DNA of 64,000 nucleotides from JAFAGO01 sp031987605 (GTDB taxonomy: Bacteria > Bacteroidota > Bacteroidia > Flavobacteriales > Weeksellaceae): contig DALZZF010000009.1 in the NCBI GenBank assembly GCA_031987605.1, forward strand, positions 49,119 to 113,118, read 5' to 3'. A program made the position numbers and the translations under genes. Shown piece by piece: positions 1-7,930 of the stretch (its first letter is position 1; each line of letters starts with the position of its first letter). The notes under the pieces are model-generated. The model had not been told where the DNA came from. It made no database searches and saw nothing but the letters and a program-made list of their open reading frames with translations.

Positions 1-574
1 GGATTCTGTTGTAGGAAGCCAGAAGTCTTTCGTCGATTTTTTCAGAAAATTCCTTGGATTTTTCAATCAGATAATCTTCTTCTTTCTGTGTTTCGGCAAT
101 CAGGTCATTCAATTCATTTTTCTTGAATTTCAAATGTTCTTTCAATTGCCCGATCTTCGTATTCAGTTCGTCCAGCGTTTCTTCTTTATGAGAAATTTTA
201 GCACCAAATTCTTTAATTTTCTTTTCAGCAAGCTGAATTTCAAGTTCCTGGAATTCCACTTCTTTTCCCAAGGCTTCAAATTCTTTATTGTTTCTTACGT
301 TATCCTGCTGGCTTTTATATTTTTCAATTAAACTTTTAGAATGATTAATCACCTCATTTTTGGTGCTGATTTCATCATTCTGTTCTTTAATTTCCTGCTG
401 AAATTTTTCCGCTCTTTTTTCAAGTCCGGCAATTTCAATTTCCAAATCTTCCACTTCAATTGGTAATTCACCTCTTGTATTTCTGATATCATCCAATCTG
501 GAATCAATGATCTGAAGATCATAAAGCGCTCTTAGCTTTTCTTCCACGAGAATGTCGTTTGTTTTCTTAGCCAT
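1..574 (-). CDS. C4-type zinc ribbon / coiled-coil protein, C-terminus cut by window edge
   Basis: The leftward reading frame starts with ATG at 574 and stays open to base 1, giving 191 visible residues beginning MAKKTNDILVEEKLRALYDL. Almost all of it is heptad-like, rich in Glu, Lys, Leu and Ile (a long antiparallel coiled coil), with the family-typical stretch NNKEFEALGKEVEFQE. This fits the CT398-like family (zf-RING_7), whose C-terminal zinc ribbon would lie outside the window. It begins 3 bases after the Nif3-like gene stops, so the two are probably co-transcribed; this pairing is common in Flavobacteriia. The molecular role is not established. Confidence 0.85.
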   Translation of the reverse strand, partial: MAKKTNDILVEEKLRALYDLQIIDSRLDDIRNTRGELPIEVEDLEIEIAGLEKRAEKFQQEIKEQNDEISTKNEVINHSKSLIEKYKSQQDNVRNNKEFEALGKEVEFQELEIQLAEKKIKEFGAKISHKEETLDELNTKIGQLKEHLKFKKNELNDLIAETQKEEDYLIEKSKEFSEKIDERLLASYNRI

Positions 575-577
575 ATT

Positions 578-1675
578 TTAAATAAAGTAGTTTACGGAAT
601 TGGTATTTTCTCTCGATTTTGAGATTGCAAATTTAGTAAATTTTTCCGATAAAAGTTCAAATAATTGTTGAGTTACAAATTGTTCCGACTCAAAATGACC
701 AATATCGCAGAATAAGATTTTATTTTCAGCCTGATAGAAATCGTGATATTTCACATCGCCCGTTATATACGCATCGCAACCCACACTTTTTGCAGCAGAA
801 ATTCCACTGGCACCGCTTCCGCCAAGCACACCGATTTTTTTAATTTTTTTTCCTGTAAAAGAAGAATGACGGATCACTTTCAGATGAAAACGTTCTTTCA
901 CAAATTTTAAAAATGCTTCCTCTTCCATTTCAGTTTCCAGTTCTCCGAATCTGCCAAGACCGAGAAAATGATTTTCGTTTTCCAGAGCATAAATCTGATA
1001 AGCCACTTCTTCATAAGGATGGGCTTTTTTTACGGAAGTAAGCACTGCATTTAATTTGAATTTTTCAAAAATTGAAGAAATCATCACCTCATCTGCGTTT
1101 TCACGTATATTCTGTGAACCGGAAAACGGATCTGAACCTTCCAAAGGACGAAATGTTCCGGCTCCGCTAATCGTAAAACTGCATTCATCATAAAAACCGA
1201 TATTTCCTGCTCCAGCCTGAAAAAGGGCCTCTTTCACCGCTTCCGCATAATCTTTTGGAACATAGACGGAAAGTTGCATTAAATCAGATTTCTTGGGCAT
1301 CAGAATTTTTTGGTTCTTCAATCCTAAAGCTTCGCAGATTCCGAAATTTACTCCAAAATAATCATTATCAAACGCTGTGTGAACCGCAAAAATTCCGATT
1401 TTATTTTCAATGGCTTTCAAAACGATACGCTCCACATAATTTTTTCCGGTAATGGATTTCAATCCTGAAAAAATAATCGGATGAAAAGCCACAATAAGAT
1501 TATGATTCAGCCGAATAGCCTCATCAATAACCGATTCCAAAGCATCATGACATACCAGAATACCCGAAATTTCATATTCAGGATTTCCACAAAGCAAACC
1601 AACATTATCAAAATCCTCCGCCTGCTTTAAAGGAATGATCTTCTGAAAATCATTAACAAAATCTTTTATTTTCAT
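578..1675 (-). CDS. Nif3-like dinuclear metal center protein
   Basis: 365 residues, the length of long-form Nif3/YqfO proteins. The N-terminal half carries CHD (42-44) and AFHP (63-66), and the C-terminal half has TGDVKYHDFYQ (305-315) and GHFESEQF (326-333); these His, Asp and Glu residues are the family's two-metal site. The middle (about 130-245) is the PII/CutA-like insertion of long members. Annotated in databases as GTP cyclohydrolase 1 type 2 homolog, but the true reaction is uncertain. It lies between the RES/Xre pair and the zinc-ribbon gene on the same strand, 33 bases after the toxin gene, and may be read through from that promoter. Confidence 0.9.
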   Translation of the reverse strand: MKIKDFVNDFQKIIPLKQAEDFDNVGLLCGNPEYEISGILVCHDALESVIDEAIRLNHNLIVAFHPIIFSGLKSITGKNYVERIVLKAIENKIGIFAVHTAFDNDYFGVNFGICEALGLKNQKILMPKKSDLMQLSVYVPKDYAEAVKEALFQAGAGNIGFYDECSFTISGAGTFRPLEGSDPFSGSQNIRENADEVMISSIFEKFKLNAVLTSVKKAHPYEEVAYQIYALENENHFLGLGRFGELETEMEEEAFLKFVKERFHLKVIRHSSFTGKKIKKIGVLGGSGASGISAAKSVGCDAYITGDVKYHDFYQAENKILFCDIGHFESEQFVTQQLFELLSEKFTKFAISKSRENTNSVNYFI

Positions 1676-1708
1676 ATTTAAAAACTAAATAGAATTTATT
1701 TGTACTAT

Positions 1709-2161
1709 TTATTTGATAAACAGTCGCTCATCAAAATTAAATTTCTCCACTTTTTTCACCTTTACTTTCCCAAAATCCGGATGCCGAGGATTAATCAGAA
1801 AATTAAATTCACCCTGAACTGCCGCCGAAGGAACTTTTAATACCAGTTTTTTCCGATCGGCAATAAATTTGTCCCCGAGTTTTTGCGTATCATCAGGATG
1901 AGGGAAAACATTCCAGTTGGAAGGCATACGCTTCACCTCCACTATTGAATCTTCGGGAATTTCAATATGAACCAGACAATAATCCACCGGAAGAATTCCC
2001 AACGGAATATGAACCGCAATTTCTGCAACACAAAGCGCAATAGATTGCCCTGTATACAACATTGCAACACCTTTACTATTCCAACGGCCGCCAGCGATTT
2101 CCGCACCTTTTCCGCTTACATCGTTTGCATATATTTTTTTTGAAAGCCGATAAACAATCAT
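1709..2161 (-). CDS. RES-domain toxin (NAD+ phosphorylase family)
   Basis: 150 residues of a single RES domain: an N-terminal Tyr-Arg (4-5), GGRWNSKG (24-31), AEIAVH (46-51) and a late PSAAVQGEFNFLINPRHP segment (111-128). The conserved Arg and Glu of this ADP-ribosyltransferase-like fold are present (R5, R26, E47). Characterised RES toxins (MbcT, Res) consume cellular NAD+ and are neutralised by a partner with a DUF2384 domain. The upstream gene, 5 bases away, is such a partner. No truncation is visible, so the toxin looks intact. Confidence 0.88.
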   Translation of the reverse strand: MIVYRLSKKIYANDVSGKGAEIAGGRWNSKGVAMLYTGQSIALCVAEIAVHIPLGILPVDYCLVHIEIPEDSIVEVKRMPSNWNVFPHPDDTQKLGDKFIADRKKLVLKVPSAAVQGEFNFLINPRHPDFGKVKVKKVEKFNFDERLFIK

Positions 2162-2166
2162 AAAAA

Positions 2167-2628
2167 TCAGGCTAAAACACCGTGCTCAATGCGGGTTAAT
2201 TCATCCATGAGCAATGAGATTCCGAAAGAACTATCGAGGATTTCCTGAGGTTTCAGCTTGCCTAAAGCGAGATTCTCGGACTGAAGCCAAACCATAAAAT
2301 TTTCATCAGAACCGAAAACCTCTTTTCCTCTGGCATACAACAACTCAATCTGAAGAATTTTCTCGGATTGTAATGCATCAAAAGTTTTTTCTTCTTTTTG
2401 ATATCTGGATAAAGTTTTGCCGGAAACATGCAGAAATTCCGCCCAGTTTTGCATGGTAAAAGGAAATTTCTTCATTAGGGCATCAAAGTATTTAAAGGAA
2501 ATACCTTTTTTTGCAGTATGCATCAAAGCAAAAATACCGGCATCATCAAAGGTATAACTTCCATAAGCAATAGCTGGTTCATTGAGGGTAGATTTCTGGG
2601 AGGCGATATTTTGGTTGTACTTTTTCAT
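2167..2628 (-). CDS. Xre/MbcA/ParS-type antitoxin
   Basis: 153 residues. A helix-turn-helix-like region lies around 55-95 (MQNWAEFLHVSGKTLSRYQK) and the C-terminal 50 residues match the toxin-binding part of the Xre/MbcA/ParS (DUF2384) family, ending near DELTRIEHGV. It is the first gene of a two-gene toxin-antitoxin operon with the RES toxin, in the usual antitoxin-first order. Antitoxins of this type bind the toxin and usually repress their own promoter; a small dyad at the -7 box (2635-2648) is a candidate operator. Assigned from motifs and gene order. Confidence 0.85.
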   Translation of the reverse strand: MKKYNQNIASQKSTLNEPAIAYGSYTFDDAGIFALMHTAKKGISFKYFDALMKKFPFTMQNWAEFLHVSGKTLSRYQKEEKTFDALQSEKILQIELLYARGKEVFGSDENFMVWLQSENLALGKLKPQEILDSSFGISLLMDELTRIEHGVLA

Positions 2629-2634
2629 ATCTCA

Positions 2635-2648
2635 TTTGTTTTTACAAA
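2635..2648. promoter_or_regulatory. Candidate operator of RES/Xre operon
   Basis: Perfect dyad TTTGT-TTTT-ACAAA beside and partly over the -7 box, 7 bases before the antitoxin ATG. Position suits autorepression by the antitoxin; binding is inferred. Confidence 0.35.
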
Positions 2649-2652
2649 TATA
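2645..2652 (-). promoter_or_regulatory. -7 box of RES/Xre operon
   Basis: TATATTTG on the minus strand, an exact match to TAnnTTTG, 16 bases upstream of the antitoxin ATG. Confidence 0.6.
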
Positions 2653-2740
2653 CGACTTTTGTCCAAAAATAAAAGACATTTTTCCTTTTATTTTATTCCC
2701 GCTTAATTTATTATAAATTTACTCCCATATTTTTCATAAA

Positions 2741-3565
2741 ATGAAACCTGAATACAACCTGATTCCTGTAGAAAAACCCTTTTTAAAAAAGATCTACAGA
2801 GTGATTTATTTATCGGACACCCGAGCCGGAAAATTTTTCGACATCGGATTGCTGATCCTGATCCTGATCAGCACATTGCTGATAATGTTGGAAACCATTC
2901 CCGCAATCGATACCAAATATCACACACTTTTCTATTCGATTGAATTTTTTATTTCGATTATTTTCACTGTTGAATACATTTTCAGGATTATCACCGTAAA
3001 AGACCGGGAAGAGTATATTTTCAGCACTCTGGGAATATTGGATCTGCTGTCCATTTTACCTTTTTATATTGGCTTATTGTTCCCGGCAATGCATTATTTC
3101 ATCATCCTCAGAATGTTGCGAATGCTGAGAATTTTCCGAATTTTTAATCTGGCAGATTATATGAATGACGGTCAGTTTATTCTTTCCGCCTTAAAAAACA
3201 GTTCCAGAAAAATCTATATTTTTTTATTATTCCTTTTCATTTTCATCATCATCATCGGTTCGTTGATGTATGTGGTAGAAGATGGAAAAAATGGTTTCAA
3301 TAGTATTCCCGAATCAATTTACTGGGCAGTAGTTACCATTACAACTGTCGGATACGGTGATATCGCGCCCGAAACTCCTGCCGGAAAAATGCTTTCTGTT
3401 ATTCTGATGCTTTGCGGTTACAGCATTATCGCAGTTCCTACCGGAATTGTAACCTCTGAAATGAAACAAAAAAATAAAAACCGCCGAATCATCTGCTCCC
3501 GATGCGGAAACGAGGACAACGACAACGATGCGCGTTATTGCAAAAAATGTGGAGAGAAATTATAA
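2741..3565 (+). CDS. Voltage-gated K+ channel with C-terminal zinc ribbon
   Basis: 274-residue inner-membrane ion channel. Six hydrophobic segments are readable. S4 carries arginines at every third position in LRMLRMLRIFRIF (123-135), and the pore loop has the K+ selectivity filter TTVGYGD (201-207). The last 25 residues form a short zinc ribbon with Cys252, Cys255, Cys267 and Cys270, an addition absent from the basic Kv fold. It stands alone between leftward genes, divergent from the RES/Xre pair. No cyclic-nucleotide or RCK domain is present, so the ribbon is the only visible cytoplasmic module. Confidence 0.9.
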   Translation: MKPEYNLIPVEKPFLKKIYRVIYLSDTRAGKFFDIGLLILILISTLLIMLETIPAIDTKYHTLFYSIEFFISIIFTVEYIFRIITVKDREEYIFSTLGILDLLSILPFYIGLLFPAMHYFIILRMLRMLRIFRIFNLADYMNDGQFILSALKNSSRKIYIFLLFLFIFIIIIGSLMYVVEDGKNGFNSIPESIYWAVVTITTVGYGDIAPETPAGKMLSVILMLCGYSIIAVPTGIVTSEMKQKNKNRRIICSRCGNEDNDNDARYCKKCGEKL

Positions 3566-3602
3566 AAAAAGAAGCCATTTTTCAACGGCTTCCTCATTTT
3601 TT
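3563..3602. terminator. Bidirectional terminator, K+ channel / PPIase
   Basis: Stem GAAGCC (3571-3576) with GGCTTC (3587-3592), preceded by seven A and followed by a T-rich tract, so it can serve both converging genes. Confidence 0.7.
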
Positions 3603-3616
3603 CATGCAAAATAAAT

Positions 3617-4741
3617 CTATTTCTGACTTGCAGAGTTTACTTTTACCAGTTCAACATCAAAAACCAACCATGCTTTCGGAGGAATAACTCCACCGGCACC
3701 TCTTTCACCGTATCCCAATTCGGAAGGAATCAGTAAAGTGGCGGTTTCTCCTTCTTTCAGAAGTAAAATCCCTTCATCCCAACCTTTGATGACGCGGCCA
3801 ACACCAATAGGAATATCAATCGGTTCGTTTCTTTTGAATGAACTGTCGAATTCTGTTCCATCCACCAATTTTCCTGCATAATGCACAGAAACCACATCTC
3901 CTTCTTTTGGCGCAGCACCGGTTGGATTGGCTTTGGTAATTTTATAATAAAGTCCGGATGGTGTTGCTTGCATGTCTTTTTTCAGGTCATCCACCAATTT
4001 TTGCTGATTGGCTTTAAATTCTTCTTCTTTTTTCTTTTTTTCAGCAGCTTCTTTTTCCAGATATGCTTTGTTATTGTCCTGAATTTTTGCTTTTCCTTCC
4101 TCGAAAGTTTTAGCAGGATCATATTTTTTGTATTCATCACCTTTACTGAACACACTTACTTTCTCAAGCACAATATCAGTTTTAGGTTTATCCTGAGCTC
4201 CTTTTTCTACATTGGCAATGGTATCAATCACATCTTTTCCTTCAATCACTTCGCCGAAAATGGTGTGTCTTCCATCCAACCAAGGTGTTGCTACTTCGGT
4301 AATGAAAAACTGTGAACCATTGGTATTCGGTCCTGAATTTGCCATGGAAAGAATTCCTTTTCCGGTATGTTTCAGATCGTTTTTTTCATCTTCAAATTTA
4401 TAGCCCGGATCTCCCATTCCTGTTCCCTGCGGATCTCCACCCTGAATCATAAAATCTTTGATTACCCGGTGAAAAATAGTTCCATCATAAAAAGGAACTC
4501 CTTTAGCTTTTGCTTTATTATCGATTTTTCCTTCAGCAAGGCCGATAAAATTAGCCACAGTAACCGGTGATTTTTTGTCTTCAAACTTTACCAGCAGATT
4601 TCCTTTGGAAGTTTGCAGATTTGCGTAAAGCCCGTCTTTCAGTTCTTTGTAAGTTTCTTTGTCTACGTTCATTTTTTTATAAATTGGGGTACAACTTGTG
4701 AGTGAAACCGCTGCTATGGCGATTACCATTTTCTTTATCAT
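3617..4741 (-). CDS. Cyclophilin-FKBP fusion peptidyl-prolyl isomerase, lipoprotein
   Basis: 374 residues with two different prolyl isomerase folds. After a lipoprotein signal (SLTSC, lipid Cys17) comes a cyclophilin domain (about 38-205) with FHRVIKDFMIQGGDPQGTG and GPNTNGSQFFI. A charged Lys/Glu-rich linker (about 210-255) leads to an FKBP domain (about 262-370) with VSVHYAGKLVDGTEFDSS and the ending GVIPPKAWLVFDVEL. Dual-family immunophilins in this cyclophilin-first order (CFBP type) are known from Flavobacterium. Predicted to act in the periplasm on envelope proteins. It lies just downstream of gldI on the same strand, 4 bases apart, so the pair is probably an operon. Confidence 0.93.
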   Translation of the reverse strand: MIKKMVIAIAAVSLTSCTPIYKKMNVDKETYKELKDGLYANLQTSKGNLLVKFEDKKSPVTVANFIGLAEGKIDNKAKAKGVPFYDGTIFHRVIKDFMIQGGDPQGTGMGDPGYKFEDEKNDLKHTGKGILSMANSGPNTNGSQFFITEVATPWLDGRHTIFGEVIEGKDVIDTIANVEKGAQDKPKTDIVLEKVSVFSKGDEYKKYDPAKTFEEGKAKIQDNNKAYLEKEAAEKKKKEEEFKANQQKLVDDLKKDMQATPSGLYYKITKANPTGAAPKEGDVVSVHYAGKLVDGTEFDSSFKRNEPIDIPIGVGRVIKGWDEGILLLKEGETATLLIPSELGYGERGAGGVIPPKAWLVFDVELVKVNSASQK

Positions 4742-4745
4742 CTTT

Positions 4746-5261
4746 TTAATTTTGCAAAGTTTTCAATTCTATTATTAAAGGCATATCATTGGATATGCGG
4801 ATATTGTCTCCATAAGTTCCAAAAGCCAGAACAGAAGGAATGAGAAGGGTAACTTTTTCATCGGGATTCAGATAACGAAGGGCATCTTCAACCGCTTTCA
4901 GTTCATCAAATTTCCCGAAACGCACATTTTTTACCACTTTGGGTTGATCGTATAATTTCACACGATCAAAATCGTAAATCGTGTATTGATAGGATACTTC
5001 TTCTCCATCTGGTTTTTTAGTTCTCAAATCAAGACCTTCCAAATTTACCCAGTAATTCATTTTCATAGGATAGAATTTTTCATCCTGACTATTGATCCAA
5101 TCCTGAATCTGGGTGCGTTCCAACTCATTCAGACTTTTAGCTCTGTTTTTTGAAACTTTCATGTCTTTTTCGCTCAACACCCCTCCAATTGGCGGATGAG
5201 ACTGCTGTTGTCCACAGGAAAACAAGGCAATTAAAGCGGGAAAAAGAATGCTTTTTTTCAT
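4746..5261 (-). CDS. gldI: Gliding motility-associated FKBP-type lipoprotein GldI
   Basis: 171 residues from the chosen start. A short signal ends ALFSC (lipid Cys16) and is followed by an FKBP-like domain ending PSVLAFGTYGDNIRISNDMP and LIIELKTL. This matches GldI, the periplasmic prolyl isomerase lipoprotein linked to gliding and type IX secretion in Flavobacterium. An in-frame ATG 24 bases further up was rejected: it would put eight extra residues before the signal, and a -7-like TATTTTCG lies between the two starts. No other gld gene is nearby. Confidence 0.85.
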   Translation of the reverse strand: MKKSILFPALIALFSCGQQQSHPPIGGVLSEKDMKVSKNRAKSLNELERTQIQDWINSQDEKFYPMKMNYWVNLEGLDLRTKKPDGEEVSYQYTIYDFDRVKLYDQPKVVKNVRFGKFDELKAVEDALRYLNPDEKVTLLIPSVLAFGTYGDNIRISNDMPLIIELKTLQN

Positions 5262-5299
5262 AAAAACTTTTGCGAAAATACACATTTTTCTTTATTTTA

Positions 5300-5331
5300 A
5301 AATAGAAAAAAGTCAGGAAGAGTCCTGACTT
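5300..5331 (-). terminator. Rho-independent terminator of ilvE
   Basis: Perfect 9-bp stem AAGTCAGGA (5310-5318) and TCCTGACTT (5323-5331) with an AGAG loop; on the minus strand it runs into TTTTTCTATTTT. It separates ilvE from gldI. Confidence 0.85.
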
Positions 5332-5354
5332 CAATTCTTTTATGTACTTCTTAC

Positions 5355-6428
5355 TTATGCAGTTTCGTGGATGTGTTTTTCAACCAAAACTCTCCAGCCA
5401 AAAGGATCTTCCAGTTGATTGGTCTGAATTCCTACCAACTGCTGTTTCAGTTTCAGGGCGAAACTTTCTGATTCCGGCAATTTTGGCAATTCATATTTTT
5501 CGCCTTTATAACCAAATGCCTCGAAAAGACTGGTAACCACGGCAGTTCCTACACCCCAGATTTCTTTCAACTCTTTATTTTGATAGGCTTCCAGAATCAT
5601 ATTCACCGCGATAGGTTCTACTTTTATTTCGATACCGTTGTTTTTTGCTAACTGGACAAAACTGTCGCGGGTAACGCCATCCAGAATTTTTTCAGAGGTT
5701 GGCGGTGTATAAATAGTATCGTTGATGCGCACAAAAACATTCATGGTTCCGCTTTCTTCAAAATATTCGTGTGTAGCATCATCAGTCCAGATAATCTGCT
5801 CGTATCCCTGTTCGTTCGCCAACTGAGTCGGATAAAAGGATGCGGCATAATTTCCTGCTGCTTTCGCAAAACCTACTCCTCCGTTTGCAGATCGGGAATA
5901 AAAATCCGAAATCAAAACGGAAACCGGTGCCGTGTAATACATTTTAGCCGGTGTTGCAATAATAGCAAACATAAATTTGTTGGCAATTCTGGCTTTTAGG
6001 GCTTCTTCTGTTGCAAAAACCACAGGGCGAATGTACAGTGAAGTTCCTTCTCCGGAAGGAATCCAGTCACGATCAATATCCACAAGCGCTTTCAGTCCGT
6101 CAAGAAATACTTCTTCCGGAATTTCAGGAATAGCAAGGCGTTTTGCAGATTTATTGATTCTTTCAAAATTCTTCGTGGGACGAAACAGAAATACCTGCCC
6201 GTCTTTGTCTTTATACGCTTTCATTCCTTCAAAACAGGCCTGCCCGTAATTCACCCCCATCATTGCCGGTGAAAATTGCAAAGGTCCGTAAGGTACAATC
6301 TTGACTTCTCCCCAACTGCCATTTTCGTACTCGCAAATCACCATATGGTCGATAAAGGTGTTTCCGAAAGTAAAATTTTGAGGATCAAAAGAGGAAATTC
6401 TTGGATTTGAAGATTTTTGAATTATCAT
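5355..6428 (-). CDS. ilvE: Branched-chain amino acid aminotransferase
   Basis: 357 residues of a class IV PLP-dependent aminotransferase, the normal size of the long IlvE form. Family blocks are visible: YGQACFEGMKAYK (about 60-72), SLYIRPVVFATE, KAAGNYAASFYPTQLANEQG with the PLP lysine region, and ESGTMNVF. It interconverts leucine, isoleucine and valine with their 2-oxo acids in the cytoplasm. It is a single-gene unit with its own -7 box and a strong terminator. No other isoleucine-valine pathway gene is nearby. Confidence 0.95.
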   Translation of the reverse strand: MIIQKSSNPRISSFDPQNFTFGNTFIDHMVICEYENGSWGEVKIVPYGPLQFSPAMMGVNYGQACFEGMKAYKDKDGQVFLFRPTKNFERINKSAKRLAIPEIPEEVFLDGLKALVDIDRDWIPSGEGTSLYIRPVVFATEEALKARIANKFMFAIIATPAKMYYTAPVSVLISDFYSRSANGGVGFAKAAGNYAASFYPTQLANEQGYEQIIWTDDATHEYFEESGTMNVFVRINDTIYTPPTSEKILDGVTRDSFVQLAKNNGIEIKVEPIAVNMILEAYQNKELKEIWGVGTAVVTSLFEAFGYKGEKYELPKLPESESFALKLKQQLVGIQTNQLEDPFGWRVLVEKHIHETA

Positions 6429-6453
6429 TTTTTAAATTTTTATTGGACTTCTA

Positions 6454-6461
6454 CAAATTTA
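6454..6461 (-). promoter_or_regulatory. -7 box of ilvE
   Basis: TAAATTTG on the minus strand, 25 bases upstream of the ilvE ATG; exact TAnnTTTG match. Confidence 0.6.
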
Positions 6462-6492
6462 ATATAATTTTTTAAATATGAAAATTTTCGCT

Positions 6493-6500
6493 TACATTTG
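6493..6500 (+). promoter_or_regulatory. -7 box of mnmD, overlaps an upstream TTG
   Basis: TACATTTG. Its last three bases are an in-frame TTG that could be mistaken for a start codon, so the ATG at 6513 is the more likely start. Confidence 0.6.
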
Positions 6501-6512
6501 AAAAAAATAGGA

Positions 6513-7190
6513 ATGGAACGGGAGATAAAAACCACTTCAGACGGAAGCAAAACATTATATATCAGTTCATTAAATGAAAACTACCATTCACATCACGGCG
6601 CATTAAATGAAGCCAAACATGTATTTATTAAAAATGGATTAAATTTAATAAATGATTATGAAATTAATATTTTAGAACTCGGTTTTGGCACAGGTCTTAA
6701 CGTTTTGGTAACATTTAATGAGTTTTTAGAAAATGACAAAAATCATATTATTAATTATTATACTCTTGAAAAATACCCTGTAACTAATGAAGAAATAGCG
6801 CAATTAGGCTACAACACCCTCTTCAATCAGCAGGAAGTTCAGGATTTTTACAAAAAAATCCATGCTGCAGAATGGAATTCTCCTCAGGAAATTTATCCGA
6901 ATTTCAACCTGATGAAAATTGAAACTGATTTCTTTACCCTAAAAAATATCGACCTTCCTCCCATTAACCTTGTTTACTATGATTGTTTTGGGGCGCGTGC
7001 GCAGCCGGATCTGTGGGAAAAACCGCTATTTGAAATAGTCGCCGATAAAATGAAGGAAAACGGAATTCTCACCACTTATTCTTCCAAAGGAAGTGTGCGC
7101 CGTATTTTGCAGGAACTCGGATTTGAAGTCGAAAAAAAACCGGGGCCTCCCGGAAAAAGAGAAATGATTAATGCAGTTTTAAAACATTAA
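6513..7190 (+). CDS. mnmD: tRNA 5-methylaminomethyl-2-thiouridine methyltransferase (MnmD)
   Basis: 225 residues from ATG 6513. The SAM-binding motif ELGFGTGLN is at 55-63, and the C-terminus has the family block KGSVRRILQELGFEV followed by PGPPGKREM. Stand-alone MnmD corresponds to the N-terminal half of E. coli MnmC and methylates nm5s2U34 to mnm5s2U in tRNA; no FAD oxidase half is fused here. A longer reading frame begins at TTG 6498, but that triplet is part of the -7 box. Transcribed divergently from ilvE, as a single gene. Confidence 0.92.
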   Translation: MEREIKTTSDGSKTLYISSLNENYHSHHGALNEAKHVFIKNGLNLINDYEINILELGFGTGLNVLVTFNEFLENDKNHIINYYTLEKYPVTNEEIAQLGYNTLFNQQEVQDFYKKIHAAEWNSPQEIYPNFNLMKIETDFFTLKNIDLPPINLVYYDCFGARAQPDLWEKPLFEIVADKMKENGILTTYSSKGSVRRILQELGFEVEKKPGPPGKREMINAVLKH

Positions 7191-7385
7191 GAGCCTGTGA
7201 TAATTTTAGTGATTTTTTTTATAGCCACTTCCTAATTTAAATTAACTATTTGATAATGTGATGAATAATCATTAAAAACTCTCAAAATACCTTGCATATA
7301 ATTGCAGAAAATTGTACTTTCAGAGTATAAAAAGCGGCAAAACATTAGGTATTATACTGAAAAGTGAAATATTTGGGAAAAACCT

Positions 7386-7393
7386 TACTTTTG
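7386..7393 (+). promoter_or_regulatory. -7 box of yjdM
   Basis: TACTTTTG, 14 bases before the ATG at 7408; it rules out the longer in-frame start at 7312. Confidence 0.6.
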
Positions 7394-7407
7394 CAAAAAT
7401 TAACATA

Positions 7408-7740
7408 ATGAGCGAAACAGTACTTTGCCCGAAATGCCAGTCGGAATTTACATATGAACAGGACAATATGATGGTATGTTCCCAGTGCTTTTATGAATGG
7501 GATCCGGCAGAAACCGCCAATGAAGGCAAGATTTTCGATTCAAACGGCAATGAACTTCAAAACGGAGATTCTGTAGTCGTGATAAAAGATTTACCGGTAA
7601 AAGGTGCACCCAAACCTGTAAAAGCAGGAACCAAAGTGAAAAATATACGCCTAAGACCGGACAGCGATCATAATATCGACTGTAAAATTGATGGTTTTGG
7701 ATCAATGGCACTTAAATCCGAATTCGTGAAAAAAGCCTAA
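7408..7740 (+). CDS. YjdM/PhnA-type zinc ribbon protein
   Basis: 110 residues. An N-terminal four-cysteine zinc ribbon (Cys7, Cys10, Cys24, Cys27) is followed by a small beta domain with the family phrases GDSVVVIKDLPVKG and KNIRLRPDSDHNIDCKIDG. This is the YjdM family, historically named PhnA. Despite the name it is not a proven phosphonate enzyme and its function is open. The start at 7408 is chosen because a perfect -7 box lies 14 bases upstream and homologs start at this MSET-like position. Single gene with its own terminator. Confidence 0.9.
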   Translation: MSETVLCPKCQSEFTYEQDNMMVCSQCFYEWDPAETANEGKIFDSNGNELQNGDSVVVIKDLPVKGAPKPVKAGTKVKNIRLRPDSDHNIDCKIDGFGSMALKSEFVKKA

Positions 7741-7744
7741 GAAT

Positions 7745-7780
7745 AAAATCCTGCTTTTAAAAAGCAGGATTTTTCTTATT
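7745..7780 (+). terminator. Terminator of yjdM
   Basis: AATCCTGCTTTT and AAAAGCAGGATT form a long stem (about 7747-7771) followed by TTTTCTTATTT. Confidence 0.8.
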
Positions 7781-7799
7781 TAATCAAATTTTCTATACA

Positions 7800-7926
7800 T
7801 AAAAAAAGGAAAAAAATGGCAGGGTAAACTTTCAAAGATTGGGTTGTTGCAACCGGAAGGAGGAAACTAACTTCAATCTCAAAGGCAGAAAGAGAATTAA
7901 CCAGATTTTTCCTTGTTTCGTTGGGT
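7800..7926 (-). ncRNA. Candidate small RNA downstream of the ABC ATPase gene
   Basis: No protein gene occupies 7741-8024. The minus strand has a full consensus promoter (7931-7960). The predicted transcript contains a GGTTG-CAA-CAACC hairpin inside a stem made by CTTT+GAGATTG pairing with CAATCTT+AAAG, and ends in CATTTTTTTCC. No RNA family is recognised. It could instead be part of the 3' untranslated region of the ABC ATPase gene. Confidence 0.3.
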
Positions 7927-7930
7927 AAAG

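Noticed and set aside
3881..4315. Open frame of 144 codons on the plus strand
   Set aside because: It lies antisense to the cyclophilin-FKBP gene, is Phe/Ser-rich as expected from the reverse of Lys/Glu-rich codons, and has no promoter or family match.
6498..6512. TTG start giving a five-residue longer MnmD
   Set aside because: The TTG is the end of a perfect -7 box TACATTTG, so it would not be inside the mRNA.
7820..7890. CCGGAAGG on the plus strand suggesting an SRP RNA
   Set aside because: The tetraloop GGAA is present, but the conserved AGCA on the 3' side is absent and there is no plus-strand promoter; the good promoter is on the other strand.
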